Source: Desulfocurvibacter africanus subsp. africanus DSM 2603
GTDB taxonomy: Bacteria; Desulfobacterota; Desulfovibrionia; Desulfovibrionales; Desulfovibrionaceae
Reading direction: 5' to 3'
Length of the DNA: 64,000 bases
Assembly (NCBI RefSeq): GCF_000422545.1
Contig: NZ_AULZ01000012.1
Location: 98,261-162,260, forward strand
Made by a program: the position numbers and the translations under genes. Below, one piece after another: positions 1-9,698 of the stretch. A model generated the notes under the pieces. That model was not told the DNA's origin. It searched no databases and saw only the letters and a program-made list of their open reading frames with translations. Each line of letters begins with the position of its first letter. The first letter of the stretch is position 1.

Positions 1-1007
1 GTGTCGCCGCTGGTGATGGGCAGGATGACCACGGCAATGATGGACAGTGCGCCGCCCAGGGTGCCCAGCAGGGCGCGGGAGGCCTCGGAGACCACGGCCG
101 AGGGGCTGCCGGAAGCGATGACGGCCTGGAGCGCCTCGGGGTTGTCGTAGAAGGACATGCCCACGGTGGCCCAGACGAGAGCGATGATGCTCTCGATGAT
201 CATGGCGCCGTAGAAGACCGAGCGGCCTTCACACTCGTTCTTGCAGCAGCGGGCCATGAGCGGCGACTGGGTGCAGTGGAAGCCGCTGATGGCGCCGCAG
301 GACAAGGTGATGAACAGGAGCGGCCAGATGGGCAGCGTCTTGGGGTGGACGTTGGCCAAGAAATCGGTGTTGGGCAGGATGGAATGGTCGCTGGCGAACA
401 GGGCCACGGCCACGGAGATGGTCATGACCAGCAGAAGCATGCCGAACAGCGGATACAGGCGGCCGATGAGCTTGTCGATGGGCAGGATGGTGGCCAGGAA
501 GTAGTAGCCGAAGATGGCCGCCACCAAGATGCCGGTCTGCACGCCGGTAAGCTCCGTCAGCAGCTTGGCCGGAGCGAGCACGAAGACCACGCCCACCAGG
601 AGCAGCAAGACCATGGCGAACACGCGCATGAGATGGCGGGCCGGCATGCCCATGTACCGACCCACGACATCGGGCATGTTCTCGCCCCTGTTGCGGATGG
701 ACAGCATGCCGCTGAAGTAGTCGTGCACCGCGCCGGCGAAGATGCCGCCGATGACGATCCAAATCAGGGCAGCGGGGCCGTAGAGCGCGCCGAGAATGGG
801 GCCGAAGATGGGCCCGATGCCGGCGATGTCCAGGACCTGGATGAAGATGAGCTTCCACTTGGCCATGGGCGTGAAATCCACGCCATCCTGCATGGTGTAG
901 GCAGGCGTCTTCCGCTCCGAATCGATGCCGAAGATCCTCTCGATCACTTTGCCGTAAATGGCGTAGCCGATGATCAGCGAGGCTACGCACGCGAAAAATA
1001 GTGTCAT
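1..1007 (-). CDS. cstA: CstA-family transporter (5' part, runs off window)
   Basis: The first 335 codons of a membrane protein that continues beyond position 1. The start ATG (complement of 1005-1007) is preceded by a strong AGGAGG about 7 bases upstream. The N-terminus (MTLFFACVASLIIGYAIYGK) and the following FTPMAKWKLIFIQVLDIAG and GPIFGP stretches are typical of carbon-starvation protein A. This family of peptide or pyruvate transporters in the inner membrane includes E. coli CstA and BtsT. The next genes on the same strand encode a LytS/LytTR two-component pair. In enterobacteria such a pair (BtsSR) switches on a CstA-type pyruvate transporter, so a sensor-transporter circuit is likely here. 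The substrate is inferred, not shown by the sequence. Family assignment is firm; the gene is cut only by the window edge. Confidence 0.85.
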   Translation of the reverse strand, partial: MTLFFACVASLIIGYAIYGKVIERIFGIDSERKTPAYTMQDGVDFTPMAKWKLIFIQVLDIAGIGPIFGPILGALYGPAALIWIVIGGIFAGAVHDYFSGMLSIRNRGENMPDVVGRYMGMPARHLMRVFAMVLLLLVGVVFVLAPAKLLTELTGVQTGILVAAIFGYYFLATILPIDKLIGRLYPLFGMLLLVMTISVAVALFASDHSILPNTDFLANVHPKTLPIWPLLFITLSCGAISGFHCTQSPLMARCCKNECEGRSVFYGAMIIESIIALVWATVGMSFYDNPEALQAVIASGSPSAVVSEASRALLGTLGGALSIIAVVILPITSGD

Positions 1008-1180
1008 GGGCGACCTCCTCTCCCCTTGATGGGACGAGCCTTGTATGTATTAGGTCGCCATGATCGCAGTTGAACGGAAAAAAGGGCAACAGATGGCGTG
1101 CGAAGCGTCATTTTTCGCGCGCCAAATGCACATGCGGCGCATGAGACGCACTGCCACACTGCTGTCACGCGTGCAACCTA

Positions 1181-1304
1181 GAGCATTTTGCTTTTGAAAA
1201 TGCTCTGCAAGCCATGCGTCGGCATGGCTTGCCGCCCCGCAGGCGTAGGCGGAATGTAATTCCGCCGTCAACGCCGAAGGGAGCGTCTGAAATGCAAAAT
1301 GCTT
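1181..1304 (+). repeat. Family-A short mobile element, copy A1
   Basis: 124 bp flanked by TA at 1179-1180 and 1305-1306. It begins GAGCATTTTGCTTTT and its other end is a diverged version ending in GCTT. It belongs to the subgroup with a CCCCGCAGGCG interior and a GGCGGAATgtAATTCCGCC third hairpin, shared with A2 and A6. It lies between the convergent-side ends of cstA upstream sequence and the LytS-type kinase gene. The remaining bases of 1008-1425 show no gene. Confidence 0.9.
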
Positions 1305-1425
1305 TAGTAGCGGGGCATCTACTGGCAGAGTTCCGGATGCATCAGGGCAGGACTGCTCCAGCCAACGGGAAAGGCGTGGAGATGAAGGAATCCGTCCGCC
1401 AGACCGCCAGCCTAATCGGACATCC

Positions 1426-3123
1426 CTATCCGGCCCAGCTGGGTGGGATGCGGAAAGTCGCGGTGGTTCCCTTGCCCAGGGCCGAGTCGATGCGCAGGCC
1501 GTAGTTTGGTCCGAACAGAGTGCGCAGGCGTGCATGGACATTGCACAGGCCAATGCCCTCGGAGCCGTTTCCATCATTTCCGACGAGCATCTTCTCGGCG
1601 CGGCCGGGCGGCATGCCCACACCACTGTCGGATATGCTCACGCTAAGTTCACGGCCATCGCGGCATATCTTGATGATGACCTCACCGCCCTCTTCCAGAG
1701 GTTGCAGGCCGTGCTTGACCGCGTTCTCCACGAGCGGCTGGATGGTCAAAGGAGGGACGGGCCATTGCCCAAAAGCGGGATCGGAGATGACCCGCGCTCG
1801 CAGGCGCTCGCCGAAGCGGGCCTCCTCGATGGCCAGATAGGCCGCAACCTGGGCCAGTTCATCGTCCAGGAGCACCCAAGAGCGCGCGTTGTCCAGGTTC
1901 TTGCGCATGTAGCTGGCCAGATCAAGGATGAGCTCGCGAGCCTTCTCCGGCTGCGAGCGCGTAAAGGATGCTATGGTATTGAGCGAGTTGAACAGAAAAT
2001 GCGGATTGATCTGGGCCTGCAGCCTGCGGATCTCGGCCTGAGACAGAAGCTGGGCATTGATCTGGATGTCCTCCAGCTCGACCTGCGTCGAGAAGAGTCG
2101 CCCCAGCCCCCTGGCCAACGCCACGTGAAAGCGGTCCAGGCGGTGTTCGCGATCGCCATATAACTTGAGGCTGCCCACGACCTTACCGCCCTTTTCAAGG
2201 GGCACGATAATGGCCTGCGACAACGGACAGCCTTTAAGATAGCAGCCGATGCCCTGAGTCGTGTCCACGTACATGGCTTTGCCTTTCGCCACTACCGTGC
2301 GCGTTGCGCGGGTGAGCAACGGCTTACCTGCCTCGTGGTGATCCGAGCCTACCCCCACGTGAGCCAGAACGCGGCTCGCGTCCGTAAGGGCCACGGCGGC
2401 TACGGGCAGGTGGGCGAGGATGATGCGCGCGGTGGCCTCGGCGCTTTTGCGGTTCAACCCCGAGCGCAGGTGGCTCACGGTCTGATTGGCGATATCCAGG
2501 AGTTCCTTGGCGCGGAAGGAATCACGGCGATCCCCATACTCGTAGGCCGTGGAGATGGCCTTGATGAACAGCGCCGCGCCAATGGCGTTGATGAGGATCA
2601 TGGGCAGGGCGATGAGTTCCACGAGAGCCAGGGCCTTGTCGAACGGCTTGGACATGACCAGCACAAGGAGCATGTGCACCGACTCGCCGGCGAGCGTGAG
2701 GAGCAAGGCCGCCCGCCAGTTGAGCCGATCCGTGAGACGTGTGGACAGCCAGCCGGCCAGGGCGCCTTCCATGAGCGTGGCCAAGGCGCAGGGAATTGCG
2801 CTGAACCCGCCGACATCGATGAGGATGCGATGCGTCGAGGCGATTAAAGCCGCGCCCGTGCCCACGATTGGTCCCCCGAAGAGTCCGGCGGTGATGACCG
2901 ACATGGCGCGCAGGTTGGCGTAAGAATCGAGAACCGGGTTCGCGGCGTAGGTGCCGAGGATGCCCAGAGCGCCGAAAAGGACCGTCGATAAAACCCGGTT
3001 GGGCTGCGACAGGAATCCGAAGCCCAGGCGATGCATGGGCGTGATGAGCAGCAGGACAAAGGCGCTGGCCACGATGATGCCCACGCGCTGCAAGAGGGCA
3101 AGGAAGAGGACGTCCATGCTCAT
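1426..3123 (-). CDS. LytS/BtsS-type sensor histidine kinase
   Basis: 565 residues. The first ~180 residues are five or six membrane segments of the 5TMR-LYT type, with the signature NAxR-like stretch around DSYANLRAM and GPIVGTGAA. A GAF-like domain follows at about 215-340. The His_kinase domain has the phosphoacceptor motif INPHFLFNSLNTI at about residue 371, and the ATPase domain has its N-box at NAVKHGLQPL near 468 and glycine boxes downstream. The response regulator gene ends 12 bp upstream on the same strand, so the two are co-transcribed. Relatives (LytS, BtsS, YpdA) sense extracellular pyruvate or membrane signals. The neighbouring CstA-type gene makes a pyruvate-type signal plausible but unproven. 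Confidence 0.9.
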   Translation of the reverse strand: MSMDVLFLALLQRVGIIVASAFVLLLITPMHRLGFGFLSQPNRVLSTVLFGALGILGTYAANPVLDSYANLRAMSVITAGLFGGPIVGTGAALIASTHRILIDVGGFSAIPCALATLMEGALAGWLSTRLTDRLNWRAALLLTLAGESVHMLLVLVMSKPFDKALALVELIALPMILINAIGAALFIKAISTAYEYGDRRDSFRAKELLDIANQTVSHLRSGLNRKSAEATARIILAHLPVAAVALTDASRVLAHVGVGSDHHEAGKPLLTRATRTVVAKGKAMYVDTTQGIGCYLKGCPLSQAIIVPLEKGGKVVGSLKLYGDREHRLDRFHVALARGLGRLFSTQVELEDIQINAQLLSQAEIRRLQAQINPHFLFNSLNTIASFTRSQPEKARELILDLASYMRKNLDNARSWVLLDDELAQVAAYLAIEEARFGERLRARVISDPAFGQWPVPPLTIQPLVENAVKHGLQPLEEGGEVIIKICRDGRELSVSISDSGVGMPPGRAEKMLVGNDGNGSEGIGLCNVHARLRTLFGPNYGLRIDSALGKGTTATFRIPPSWAG

Positions 3124-3135
3124 GACGAATCCCTT

Positions 3136-3912
3136 TCAGTTCAGTCCGAGCCGTTCCTTGAAGCTTCGCGCTCGGCTGCGGCTCACGGTGATCTCGGTGC
3201 CGATGCGATCGGCCATGATCAGGTTGTACTTGCCGTTGAACCAGGGCGAGAATTCACGGATGCGACCGAGATTGACCAGCACGGCTCGGTTGACGCGAAA
3301 AAAATTGCGTGGAGCCAAACGCTCCTCAAGCCGGTCCAAGGTTTGTGGCCCTGCGCAGGGCAAGACCGCGTCCTGCGTGTGAGCCATAACGCGGCGGGCA
3401 TCGAGCCGCAGGAAAAAGACTTCCTTGGGGTTCAACAAGGCTATGCGCCCGGCGCGCTCCACGGCTATGGGGGCCGGACCCGCCTGCGGCTCCAGACCAA
3501 GGGTGGCGAGCAGCCTACGCAGATCTTCCCCAGGCCTGCCGTGTTCGCGCAGCTTATGACGCAGGCGTTCCACGGTCCTGATCAAACGCTCTTCCGAGAC
3601 AGGCTTGAGCAGGTAGTCGGCGGCGTTTTCCTCGAAGGCCTTGACCGCATACTGGTCGTAAGCGGTGACAAAGACCACCAGCGGCGGTCGCTCCATGGTC
3701 GCGGCCTCGATGAGGACGTGAAAGCCGTCCTTGCCGGGCATGTGAATATCCACGAAGGCCACGTCGGGAGCGTGCGCATGGATGGACTCCATGGCCTTGG
3801 TCGCCGAGGCCACGCTATCCACGAGCTCGACGCCTTCCTGGCGCGACAGGAGCCAAGCCAGCTCGTCCCGCGCGGGCGGCTCGTCGTCTGCTATGATGCA
3901 CCGCAATGTCAT
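3136..3912 (-). CDS. LytTR-family response regulator
   Basis: About 258 residues from the chosen ATG at 3912, which starts MTLRCIIADDEPPARDEL. Upstream in-frame starts would only add an unrelated basic tail. Residues 1-120 are a receiver domain: the acidic pair is in IIADDEPPA, the phosphoacceptor Asp in VDIHMPGKDG and the conserved Lys in LLKPV. The C-terminal ~100 residues are a LytTR DNA-binding domain (FFRVNRAVLVNL, RIGTEITVSRSRA). It is the first gene of the regulator-kinase operon and the cognate partner of the kinase that follows. By analogy with BtsR its target would be the nearby CstA-type transporter gene. That regulatory link is inferred. Confidence 0.9.
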   Translation of the reverse strand: MTLRCIIADDEPPARDELAWLLSRQEGVELVDSVASATKAMESIHAHAPDVAFVDIHMPGKDGFHVLIEAATMERPPLVVFVTAYDQYAVKAFEENAADYLLKPVSEERLIRTVERLRHKLREHGRPGEDLRRLLATLGLEPQAGPAPIAVERAGRIALLNPKEVFFLRLDARRVMAHTQDAVLPCAGPQTLDRLEERLAPRNFFRVNRAVLVNLGRIREFSPWFNGKYNLIMADRIGTEITVSRSRARSFKERLGLN

Positions 3913-4199
3913 GGGCAAGGTGTATGGGCAGGTGCCGGATTTGTCCATAGCGCGTGCGCGGGCAGCGGACACGCCTGCCGACAATACCGCAGTCGGCCTG
4001 CGGCCTGCGGATGTCGTTCGCAGGTACTTCCATGGGCAAAGTCGTTGGGATCGACATCCACAGGCGAATTGAACTTCATCAGATGTGGAATATGGAGCCG
4101 AATTGCCTGCCGGGCTTCCCTCGAAATAACCTGTGCGCTAATTTGGAAGTCCGGCCAAGGGGGGCAGGAGCAAACACGGGGGAAAACAAAGGAGACATC

Positions 4200-5090
4200 A
4201 TGTCCAAGACTCATGCCCTGAAACTCCCCTCGCCCAAGGGCATCGCGTCTGACTTCTCCCGTGGTTCCGTGCTCTTCGTGGGCACCGCCACGGTCGTTAT
4301 CCGCTACGCCGGCTTCACCATCCTCACGGACCCGAACTTCCTCCATGCCGGCGACCACGCGCACCTGGGCTATGGCCTGACCTCCAGGCGTCTGACCAAC
4401 CCGGCCCTGGAGATTGAGGAGTTGCCGCCCCTGGATCTATGCCTTCTCTCCCACTTCCATGGCGACCATTTCGATCACATTGCTGCCGAGCGCCTGGACA
4501 AGGACCTGCCCATCATCACCACACCCCACGCAACGCGGGCTTTGCGCGGCAAGGGCTTTCGCAACCTGCACAGCCTGGATACCTGGGATTCGATCGACGT
4601 GTTCAAAGGCGAATCCCGCCTGCGCGTAACCTCCATGCCCGGCAGGCACGCACCCGGGCCGCTGGCCGCCCTGCTCCCGCAGGTCATGGGCAGCATGCTT
4701 GAATTCGGAATGGAGGACGGCATGACCCTCTACAGCATGTACATCTCCGGCGACACGCTGCTCATCGACGAGCTCAAGGAGATACCGAGGCGCTACCCGG
4801 ACATCTTCCTTGGGCTGTTCCACCTGGGCGGGACGAAGATCCTGGGGCTGCTCACGGTGACCATGGACGCCAAGCAGGGCGTGGAGGCCGTGCGCATCAT
4901 CCACCCGCACACGGCCATCCCCATCCACTACAACGACTACACGGTCTTCAAGTCGCCCCTGGAGGACTTCCAACGCGCCGTGGAGGGGGCGAACCTGCCC
5001 GTGGAGATGGTCTATCTGGCTCACGGCGAGGCCTACGAGTTCGAGGTGCCGGCCATGCAGGCCAGGCTTCGGGCGGTGGGTGGAAGCTGA
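4200..5090 (+). CDS. MBL-fold metal-dependent hydrolase (UlaG/NAPE-PLD-like)
   Basis: About 296 residues. The ATG at 4200 is preceded by AAAGGAG at a good distance, and longer in-frame starts lack such a site. The N-terminal strand region (VLFVGTATVVIRYAGFTILTDPN) and the metal-binding signature SHFHGDHFDH at about residues 83-92 place it in the metallo-beta-lactamase-fold hydrolases, close to UlaG lactonases and NAPE-phospholipase-D-like proteins. Further candidate ligands are the His in PGRHAPG, the Asp in YISGDTLL and the His in IPIHYNDY. There is no signal peptide, so it is probably cytoplasmic. It is transcribed divergently from the two-component operon. The substrate cannot be named from sequence. 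Confidence 0.85.
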   Translation: MSKTHALKLPSPKGIASDFSRGSVLFVGTATVVIRYAGFTILTDPNFLHAGDHAHLGYGLTSRRLTNPALEIEELPPLDLCLLSHFHGDHFDHIAAERLDKDLPIITTPHATRALRGKGFRNLHSLDTWDSIDVFKGESRLRVTSMPGRHAPGPLAALLPQVMGSMLEFGMEDGMTLYSMYISGDTLLIDELKEIPRRYPDIFLGLFHLGGTKILGLLTVTMDAKQGVEAVRIIHPHTAIPIHYNDYTVFKSPLEDFQRAVEGANLPVEMVYLAHGEAYEFEVPAMQARLRAVGGS

Positions 5091-5138
5091 CCACCCAGGG
5101 ACCCACGAATTCGAGGTCCCGGCCATGCCGGCCGGGCT
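5035..5138 (+). repeat. Short direct repeat at the 3' end of the MBL gene
   Basis: A 34-base unit inside the last codons of the hydrolase gene (5035-5068) recurs just after its stop (5105-5138) with four mismatches. The second unit is probably a relic of an alternative 3' end or a local duplication. Confidence 0.75.
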
Positions 5139-5719
5139 GCATGCAAAAACTGAGAGCTGGAGTGCACTGCGTACCTGACAGACTGTTGCCGCACCTGTAA
5201 ACCGATGACATATTGGCCGTACTACAGGTCTGTGTGTCTTTATGTGCCAAGCCTGAACGTATGGGCGCAACACAGAGTCCGGGGAAATGACCGCACGGAG
5301 CACGGCCCTATAGCTCGCCTGCTGTAGCAGCGTGCAAGTCGATACCGAGAAGCCTTGCCGGAATCCAGGTCAAAACCGGACGCACTTGACTTGCGTATCC
5401 CAGGCGAGCATTGCCCTGAACAGGACAGCATGCTTGGATGATATCCTGTTCGATTTGCACTGGAAATGCGCCAGCACGTCAACACCATCATGCCTGATGC
5501 AGGCTCCAATAGAAAACCTTGATCGTCATGAATCTTCAAGGCGAAAAATTTTAATATATCCGATTATTAGCAGTAAAATTTGATTCAACCCAGCTGACTG
5601 CCCCGGATATTGATATCACTTCACATCTATAGTTTTCAGCAAAATGTACGAACAATATGGTTACATGCTTCCAGCACACACATGCGGCCTATGCGCCACA
5701 CCTCAAGGGGACTGAGTTA
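5139..5719. other. Intergenic region without a recognisable gene
   Basis: About 580 bases between the MBL gene and the chemoreceptor operon. No convincing open frame, RNA gene or repeat is visible. The last ~200 bases are relatively AT-rich and probably carry the chemoreceptor promoter. Confidence 0.5.
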
Positions 5720-7552
5720 ATGCTACGCAATTTGTCGATCAAGCTCAGGCTGTTGCTCATTCTGGGCTCGATGCTTTTGTTCACTGTCGGCCTCCTGGCC
5801 TATTTCATCGATGACATACATGACGTCAGCGAAATGTGCATGACGGAATTGTCCGAGGTCATGGTCAAGGGCCAAAGGGAAAAGGTCCAGGTGGCCGTGC
5901 ATTCCATGGCCATCTCGCTTGGCGCGGTGCTCTCCGGGATCGAGGACGAGGCGAGGCAGCTGGAGGCCATCAAGCGGATCACCAAGGACATCCGCTTCGA
6001 AGAAGACGATTCCGGATACTATTTTGCCTACAAGGGAACCACGGCGGTCTCGGTCCCTGCCAAGACCTCGGTTGAGGGCAAGGACCTCAAGGATGCAAAG
6101 GATGCAAACGGCGTTTATTATGTGAGCGAAATGGCCAGGGGCGCCAGGGAAGGCGGCCGCTTCGTCGAGTACATCTTCGACAAGCCCGGCAAGGGCCTGC
6201 AACCCAAGCTCGCCTACACTGAAATGATCCCCGGAACCGAGTTCATGATCGGCACGGGTGTCTATATCGACAATGTGCAGGAGACGAAATCCGCCCTCGC
6301 GCAACGCATCGCAGACTTGGTCAACTCGAACCTCCTCGTCTCGGTTTCGGCCATAGCCGCCATCTTCCTGCTCGTCCTCACGCCTCTGGCGCTGGTGGTC
6401 TCGCGGTCGATAATCAAGCCGATCATGGCCGCCAGGAATACCGCCCACAGGATATCGGACGGCGATTTCAGTGTGCGGCTTGCGGCCTCGGGCCGGGATG
6501 AGGTGACCGAGCTCGAGGCTTCCCTGAACGAGATGGCCGCGACATTGCAGAGCAACGCCAAGGAGATTCAGGACAAGACCCAGCTTGCCGAAATGATGGC
6601 CGACGATGCCCGCAAGGCGGCCGATGAGGCCATCGAGGCGAAGAGACAGGCGGATCTCGCCAGACGGCAGGGCATTGGCGAGGCCGTGGACGGGCTGACG
6701 GGCATCGTGTCCAGGCTTACGGTCGCATCCGAGGAGCTCGCCGCGCAGACTGCCGAGTCCGCCAAGAGCACGGATCTCCAGCGCGAGCGCATCGCGCAGA
6801 CCGCCACCGCGACCGAGCAGATGAACGCTTCGGTGCTCGAGGTCGCCAGAAGCGCGTCCGAAGCCGCTCAGAATGCCGATCAGGCCAAGGGCCGGGCCCA
6901 GACCGGATCCGAGGTCGTGACCAGGACCATCGCGGCGATCGACAATGTCAAACGCCAGTCCGAGCGCATGAAGGCTTCCATCGACACGCTCGGCAAGCAG
7001 GCCGAGGGCATCGGCCGGATCATGAACGTGATCACCGACATCGCGGACCAGACCAACCTGCTGGCCCTCAACGCGGCCATCGAGGCGGCCCGGGCCGGGG
7101 AGGCCGGACGGGGTTTCGCCGTGGTTGCCGACGAGGTGCGCAAGCTGGCCGAGAAGACCATGACCGCGACCAAGGAAGTCGGCGCGGCCATTTCGGCCAT
7201 TCAGGATGGTACCCGCAAGAACATCGAGGCCATGGAGAGTGCCGGGCAGGCAGTGCATGACAGCACCGCCCTGGCCGACGAAGCCGGCAGGGCCCTGCAG
7301 GAAATCCTCAAGCTCGTGGAATCCTCGGCCGACCAGGTGCGCAACATCGCCACCGCATCCGAGGAGCAGTCCGCCTCGAGCGAACAGATCTCGCGCTCCA
7401 CGGATGAGATCAACGCCCTCTCGGACGAGGCCGCCGAGGCCATGGCCCAGGCCACAAGGGCAGTATCCGAACTCGCCAACCTGTCCAGCGACCTCATGCG
7501 CGTGATCGAATCCATGCGCGAGCAGGCCGCCGACTCGAGAGAAAGGTCATGA
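5720..7552 (+). CDS. Methyl-accepting chemotaxis protein with single-Cache sensor
   Basis: About 610 residues from the ATG at 5720, which starts [13 protein letters not shown] and is preceded by AGGGGA. The first membrane segment is at about residues 8-28. A periplasmic single-Cache domain follows, with the motifs GYYFAYKG and [16 protein letters not shown] second membrane segment, a HAMP domain, a coiled region and the MCP signalling domain come next. The signalling tip reads [20 protein letters not shown] with the downstream [15 protein letters not shown]. It is a trimer-forming inner-membrane receptor that controls the CheA kinase through CheW. The next gene, cheW, overlaps its stop by four bases, so receptor and adaptor are translationally coupled. 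The ligand is unknown; single-Cache domains often bind small organic acids. Confidence 0.93.
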   Translation: MLRNLSIKLRLLLILGSMLLFTVGLLAYFIDDIHDVSEMCMTELSEVMVKGQREKVQVAVHSMAISLGAVLSGIEDEARQLEAIKRITKDIRFEEDDSGYYFAYKGTTAVSVPAKTSVEGKDLKDAKDANGVYYVSEMARGAREGGRFVEYIFDKPGKGLQPKLAYTEMIPGTEFMIGTGVYIDNVQETKSALAQRIADLVNSNLLVSVSAIAAIFLLVLTPLALVVSRSIIKPIMAARNTAHRISDGDFSVRLAASGRDEVTELEASLNEMAATLQSNAKEIQDKTQLAEMMADDARKAADEAIEAKRQADLARRQGIGEAVDGLTGIVSRLTVASEELAAQTAESAKSTDLQRERIAQTATATEQMNASVLEVARSASEAAQNADQAKGRAQTGSEVVTRTIAAIDNVKRQSERMKASIDTLGKQAEGIGRIMNVITDIADQTNLLALNAAIEAARAGEAGRGFAVVADEVRKLAEKTMTATKEVGAAISAIQDGTRKNIEAMESAGQAVHDSTALADEAGRALQEILKLVESSADQVRNIATASEEQSASSEQISRSTDEINALSDEAAEAMAQATRAVSELANLSSDLMRVIESMREQAADSRERS

Positions 7553-8034
7553 CCACACTGGCAACGCGCACAGCAGAACACAGGGACGAGCTCCTGCAGC
7601 TCGTCACCTTCTCCATCGCCGAAGAGGAGTTCGGGGTCGAGATCCTCCTGGTGAAGGAGATCATCCGGCCCATGAGCGTCACCAAGGTGCCCAACGCACC
7701 CGTCTTCGTGGAGGGCGTAATCAACCTGCGCGGCCAGGTCATTCCGATCATCGACCTGCGCAAGCGGTTCGGCCTGGCCACTTCCAAGCTCGACAAGAAC
7801 ACGCGCATCATCGTCGTGGAGATGAGCCGTATGCGGGTCGGCTTCGTGGTCGATGCCGTGAGCGAGGTGCTGCGCATATCCGCCGGCACGGTCGAGCCGC
7901 CGCCGGCCATGGTTGCAGGAGTCGAATCCGAGTTCATCAAAGGCGTGGGCAAGCTGGACAGTCACCTGCTGATCCTGCTCGACCTCGAGAAGCTGTTCAC
8001 GTCCATGGAGCAGCGGCAGCTGGCCCGGTTGTGA
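7549..8034 (+). CDS. cheW: Chemotaxis adaptor protein CheW
   Basis: 161 residues, one CheW domain from about residue 17 to the end. Recognisable stretches are [15 protein letters not shown], the conserved [19 protein letters not shown], and the C-terminal [17 protein letters not shown]. The ATGA overlap with the preceding chemoreceptor gene indicates coupled translation. CheW links receptor signalling tips to the CheA kinase in the cytoplasmic array. No cheA or methylation enzyme genes are nearby, so this pair probably feeds a kinase encoded elsewhere. Confidence 0.95.
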   Translation: MTTLATRTAEHRDELLQLVTFSIAEEEFGVEILLVKEIIRPMSVTKVPNAPVFVEGVINLRGQVIPIIDLRKRFGLATSKLDKNTRIIVVEMSRMRVGFVVDAVSEVLRISAGTVEPPPAMVAGVESEFIKGVGKLDSHLLILLDLEKLFTSMEQRQLARL

Positions 8035-8059
8035 CTCCTGGCTAGCCGAACCACCAGGA

Positions 8060-8084
8060 CTGCCGCTGCAGGGCAGCCCTTTTT
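8060..8084 (+). terminator. Possible weak terminator after cheW
   Basis: A five-base-pair stem CTGCC/GGCAG with a short loop is followed by CCCTTTTT. It is positioned correctly for the MCP-cheW operon, but the stem is short. Confidence 0.35.
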
Positions 8085-8198
8085 CGACCGGCGGGGAGGC
8101 GGAATCCCGAGCTGCCGGCCCGGCGGGCAGGGCAGAGGGATCGCGGGTATAATCCCCTGACGGTTGCCCGCGGGATACCGTTCAAGGCGTACCTGTTA

Positions 8199-8338
8199 GA
8201 GCAGCTTGCTTTTAAAGCATTTTGCATTTCAGACGCTCCCTTCGGCGTTGACGGCGGAATTGCATTCCGCCTACGCCTGCGGGGCGGCACGCCATGCCCA
8301 CGCATGGCGTGCAGAGCATTTTCAAAAGCAAAATGCTC
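8199..8338 (-). repeat. Family-A short mobile element, copy A2
   Basis: TA flanks at 8197-8198 and 8339-8340. Reverse orientation. At 140 bp it is longer than the other copies because it carries extra bases next to the GAGCAGCTTGC terminus. It belongs to the CCCCGCAGGCG/GGAATTGCATTCC subgroup. Confidence 0.9.
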
Positions 8339-8391
8339 TAGTAATCGAACTGGGAGTTGCTTCCGTTCGGCTGCAATACCGTGGGGGCCAG

Positions 8392-8482
8392 GGGGATCAT
8401 CCCCCGGCAAAAGAGGGCCAAGAGAGGGGCGATCCGCCCTGGCAGGCAGCGCCCTCTCTCGGTTCATGTGCACAATGCTTCA
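8392..8482 (-). repeat. Degenerate family-B element, copy B4
   Basis: On the minus strand it starts at the murI stop codon as TGAAGCATTGTGC, aligning with the family-B terminus TAGAGCAATTTGC. It continues with GAACCGAGAGAGGGCGCTGCC, split by changes relative to B2, and then a second hairpin CCGGGGGatgaTCCCCCTGG followed by CCCCCA. The far end is eroded, so its boundary is uncertain. Confidence 0.55.
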
Positions 8483-9328
8483 GAGATCCACGATCGTGAC
8501 TTCCGCGGGATCGATGGCGCGCCTCAGGAAGATGCTGCCCACACGCGCGAACCGCTCGCGCCCGTCCGTGGCAAAGAAGTACGTCTTCGCGTCCGGCCGG
8601 TCCGGCTCCGGATGGCCCAGACCGTGACGCACGAGCAGCTCCCGCACCTCCTGGGCAGTGGTCACGGCCGAGTCGATGACCGTCACCCCCTCCCCCGCCA
8701 CCTTGGCGATAGCCCCGGCCAGCATCGGAAAATGAGTGCAGCCCAGCACCAGGCTCGTAGGCGGCTGGTCTTCGAAGCGCGCGAACAAGGGATCCAGGTA
8801 GCGCTTCACGATGCCCTCCACCAGCGGCCCCTCGGTCCAGCCCTCCTCGGCCAGCGCCACGAAGAGCGAGCAGGCCGCCGCCTCGATGCGCATGTTCGGG
8901 CACAGCTCCCGGATCGCAGCCTGGTACGCCCCGCCCTGCACCGTGCTTTCCGTGGCCATGACCGCGATGCGGCCGTTGGTGTTGAGGGCGCAGCCTGCCC
9001 TGGCCCCCGGCCGCACCACGCCCACCACCGGAATGCCCGGATACGCTTCCGCCAGGTCCGGCAGCGCCGCCGCCGTGGCCGTGTTGCAGGCCACCACCAA
9101 CAGCTTCACGCCCTGCGCCACCAGATGCCGCGAGCTTTGCAGCGCATAGCGCACCACCGATTCCCGGCTCTTGGTGCCGTACGGCAGCCGGGCCGTATCG
9201 CCCAAGTACCGGAAATCCTCGCCCGGCAGCAGTTCGCGCAACGCCCGCAATACCGTCAGCCCGCCCACACCGGAGTCGAACACCCCGATGGGCAGGCGGT
9301 TGTTGATCGTATTCATGGGCGTGGTCAT
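8480..9328 (-). CDS. murI: Glutamate racemase
   Basis: 282 residues. It converts L-glutamate to D-glutamate for peptidoglycan in the cytoplasm. The family signatures are all present: IGVFDSGVGGLTVL near residue 13, LGDTARLPYGTKS near 41, the first catalytic Cys in VVACNTATA near 82, and the second in LGCTHFPML near 195. Length is normal for the family. Two ATG codons, at 9328 and 9316, are possible starts and neither has a clear ribosome-binding site. It is monocistronic here. Its stop codon coincides with the end of a degenerate short mobile element. Confidence 0.95.
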   Translation of the reverse strand: MTTPMNTINNRLPIGVFDSGVGGLTVLRALRELLPGEDFRYLGDTARLPYGTKSRESVVRYALQSSRHLVAQGVKLLVVACNTATAAALPDLAEAYPGIPVVGVVRPGARAGCALNTNGRIAVMATESTVQGGAYQAAIRELCPNMRIEAAACSLFVALAEEGWTEGPLVEGIVKRYLDPLFARFEDQPPTSLVLGCTHFPMLAGAIAKVAGEGVTVIDSAVTTAQEVRELLVRHGLGHPEPDRPDAKTYFFATDGRERFARVGSIFLRRAIDPAEVTIVDL

Positions 9329-9449
9329 TATGCCGGGCCCGCGGGGATGTCCAGTTGGGAGAGGAGGGAGAAGCCTTTATGCCTCGCCGCTTGAGGCACT
9401 TTCTTAGCCGAGCGGCAGAACCGTGAACACAGTTTTAAAAAATTCAAAA

Positions 9450-9641
9450 TCAATTCAGAAGCTGCTCAAAGTAAGCTACGGCATCAAAGCCCTGCCCAGA
9501 CAGGGCATACACAAAGATGAAGCAAGCAACCGACGCGACACCTAAAATTTTTTGTTTTTTGCCGGATGCACAAATTGCACAGGCAGCCAGATAAAAACCG
9601 GCAGCCACCGACACAAGCGTTATAATGTAGTTATAGTCCAT
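9450..9641 (-). CDS. Small two-helix membrane protein, unknown
   Basis: 63 residues. Two hydrophobic helices (about 6-26 and 33-53) are separated by a positively charged loop (SGKKQK), giving a hairpin in the inner membrane. GAGGG precedes the ATG at a suitable distance, which supports real translation. The frame is AT-richer than its neighbours. No family is recognised and no function can be proposed. It lies between murI and a family-A element. Confidence 0.55.
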   Translation of the reverse strand: MDYNYIITLVSVAAGFYLAACAICASGKKQKILGVASVACFIFVYALSGQGFDAVAYFEQLLN

Positions 9642-9698
9642 GGTTACCCTCTATACTGGAGCCTTATGCAAAGCATTAAGGCGGTTATGAAGTAATTA

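Noticed and set aside
3977..3999. Short GCCGAC/GTCGGC hairpin in the divergent promoter region as a terminator
   Set aside because: The stem is only six base pairs, there is no T-run and it lies upstream of both genes. It is noted only as a possible relative of the palindrome at 49034.
5723..7258. Long open frames antisense to chemoreceptor, helicase, antiporter and RND genes
   Set aside because: They are the usual stop-poor complementary frames of GC-rich coding DNA, are rich in His/Gly/Asp/Arg and have no family similarity.
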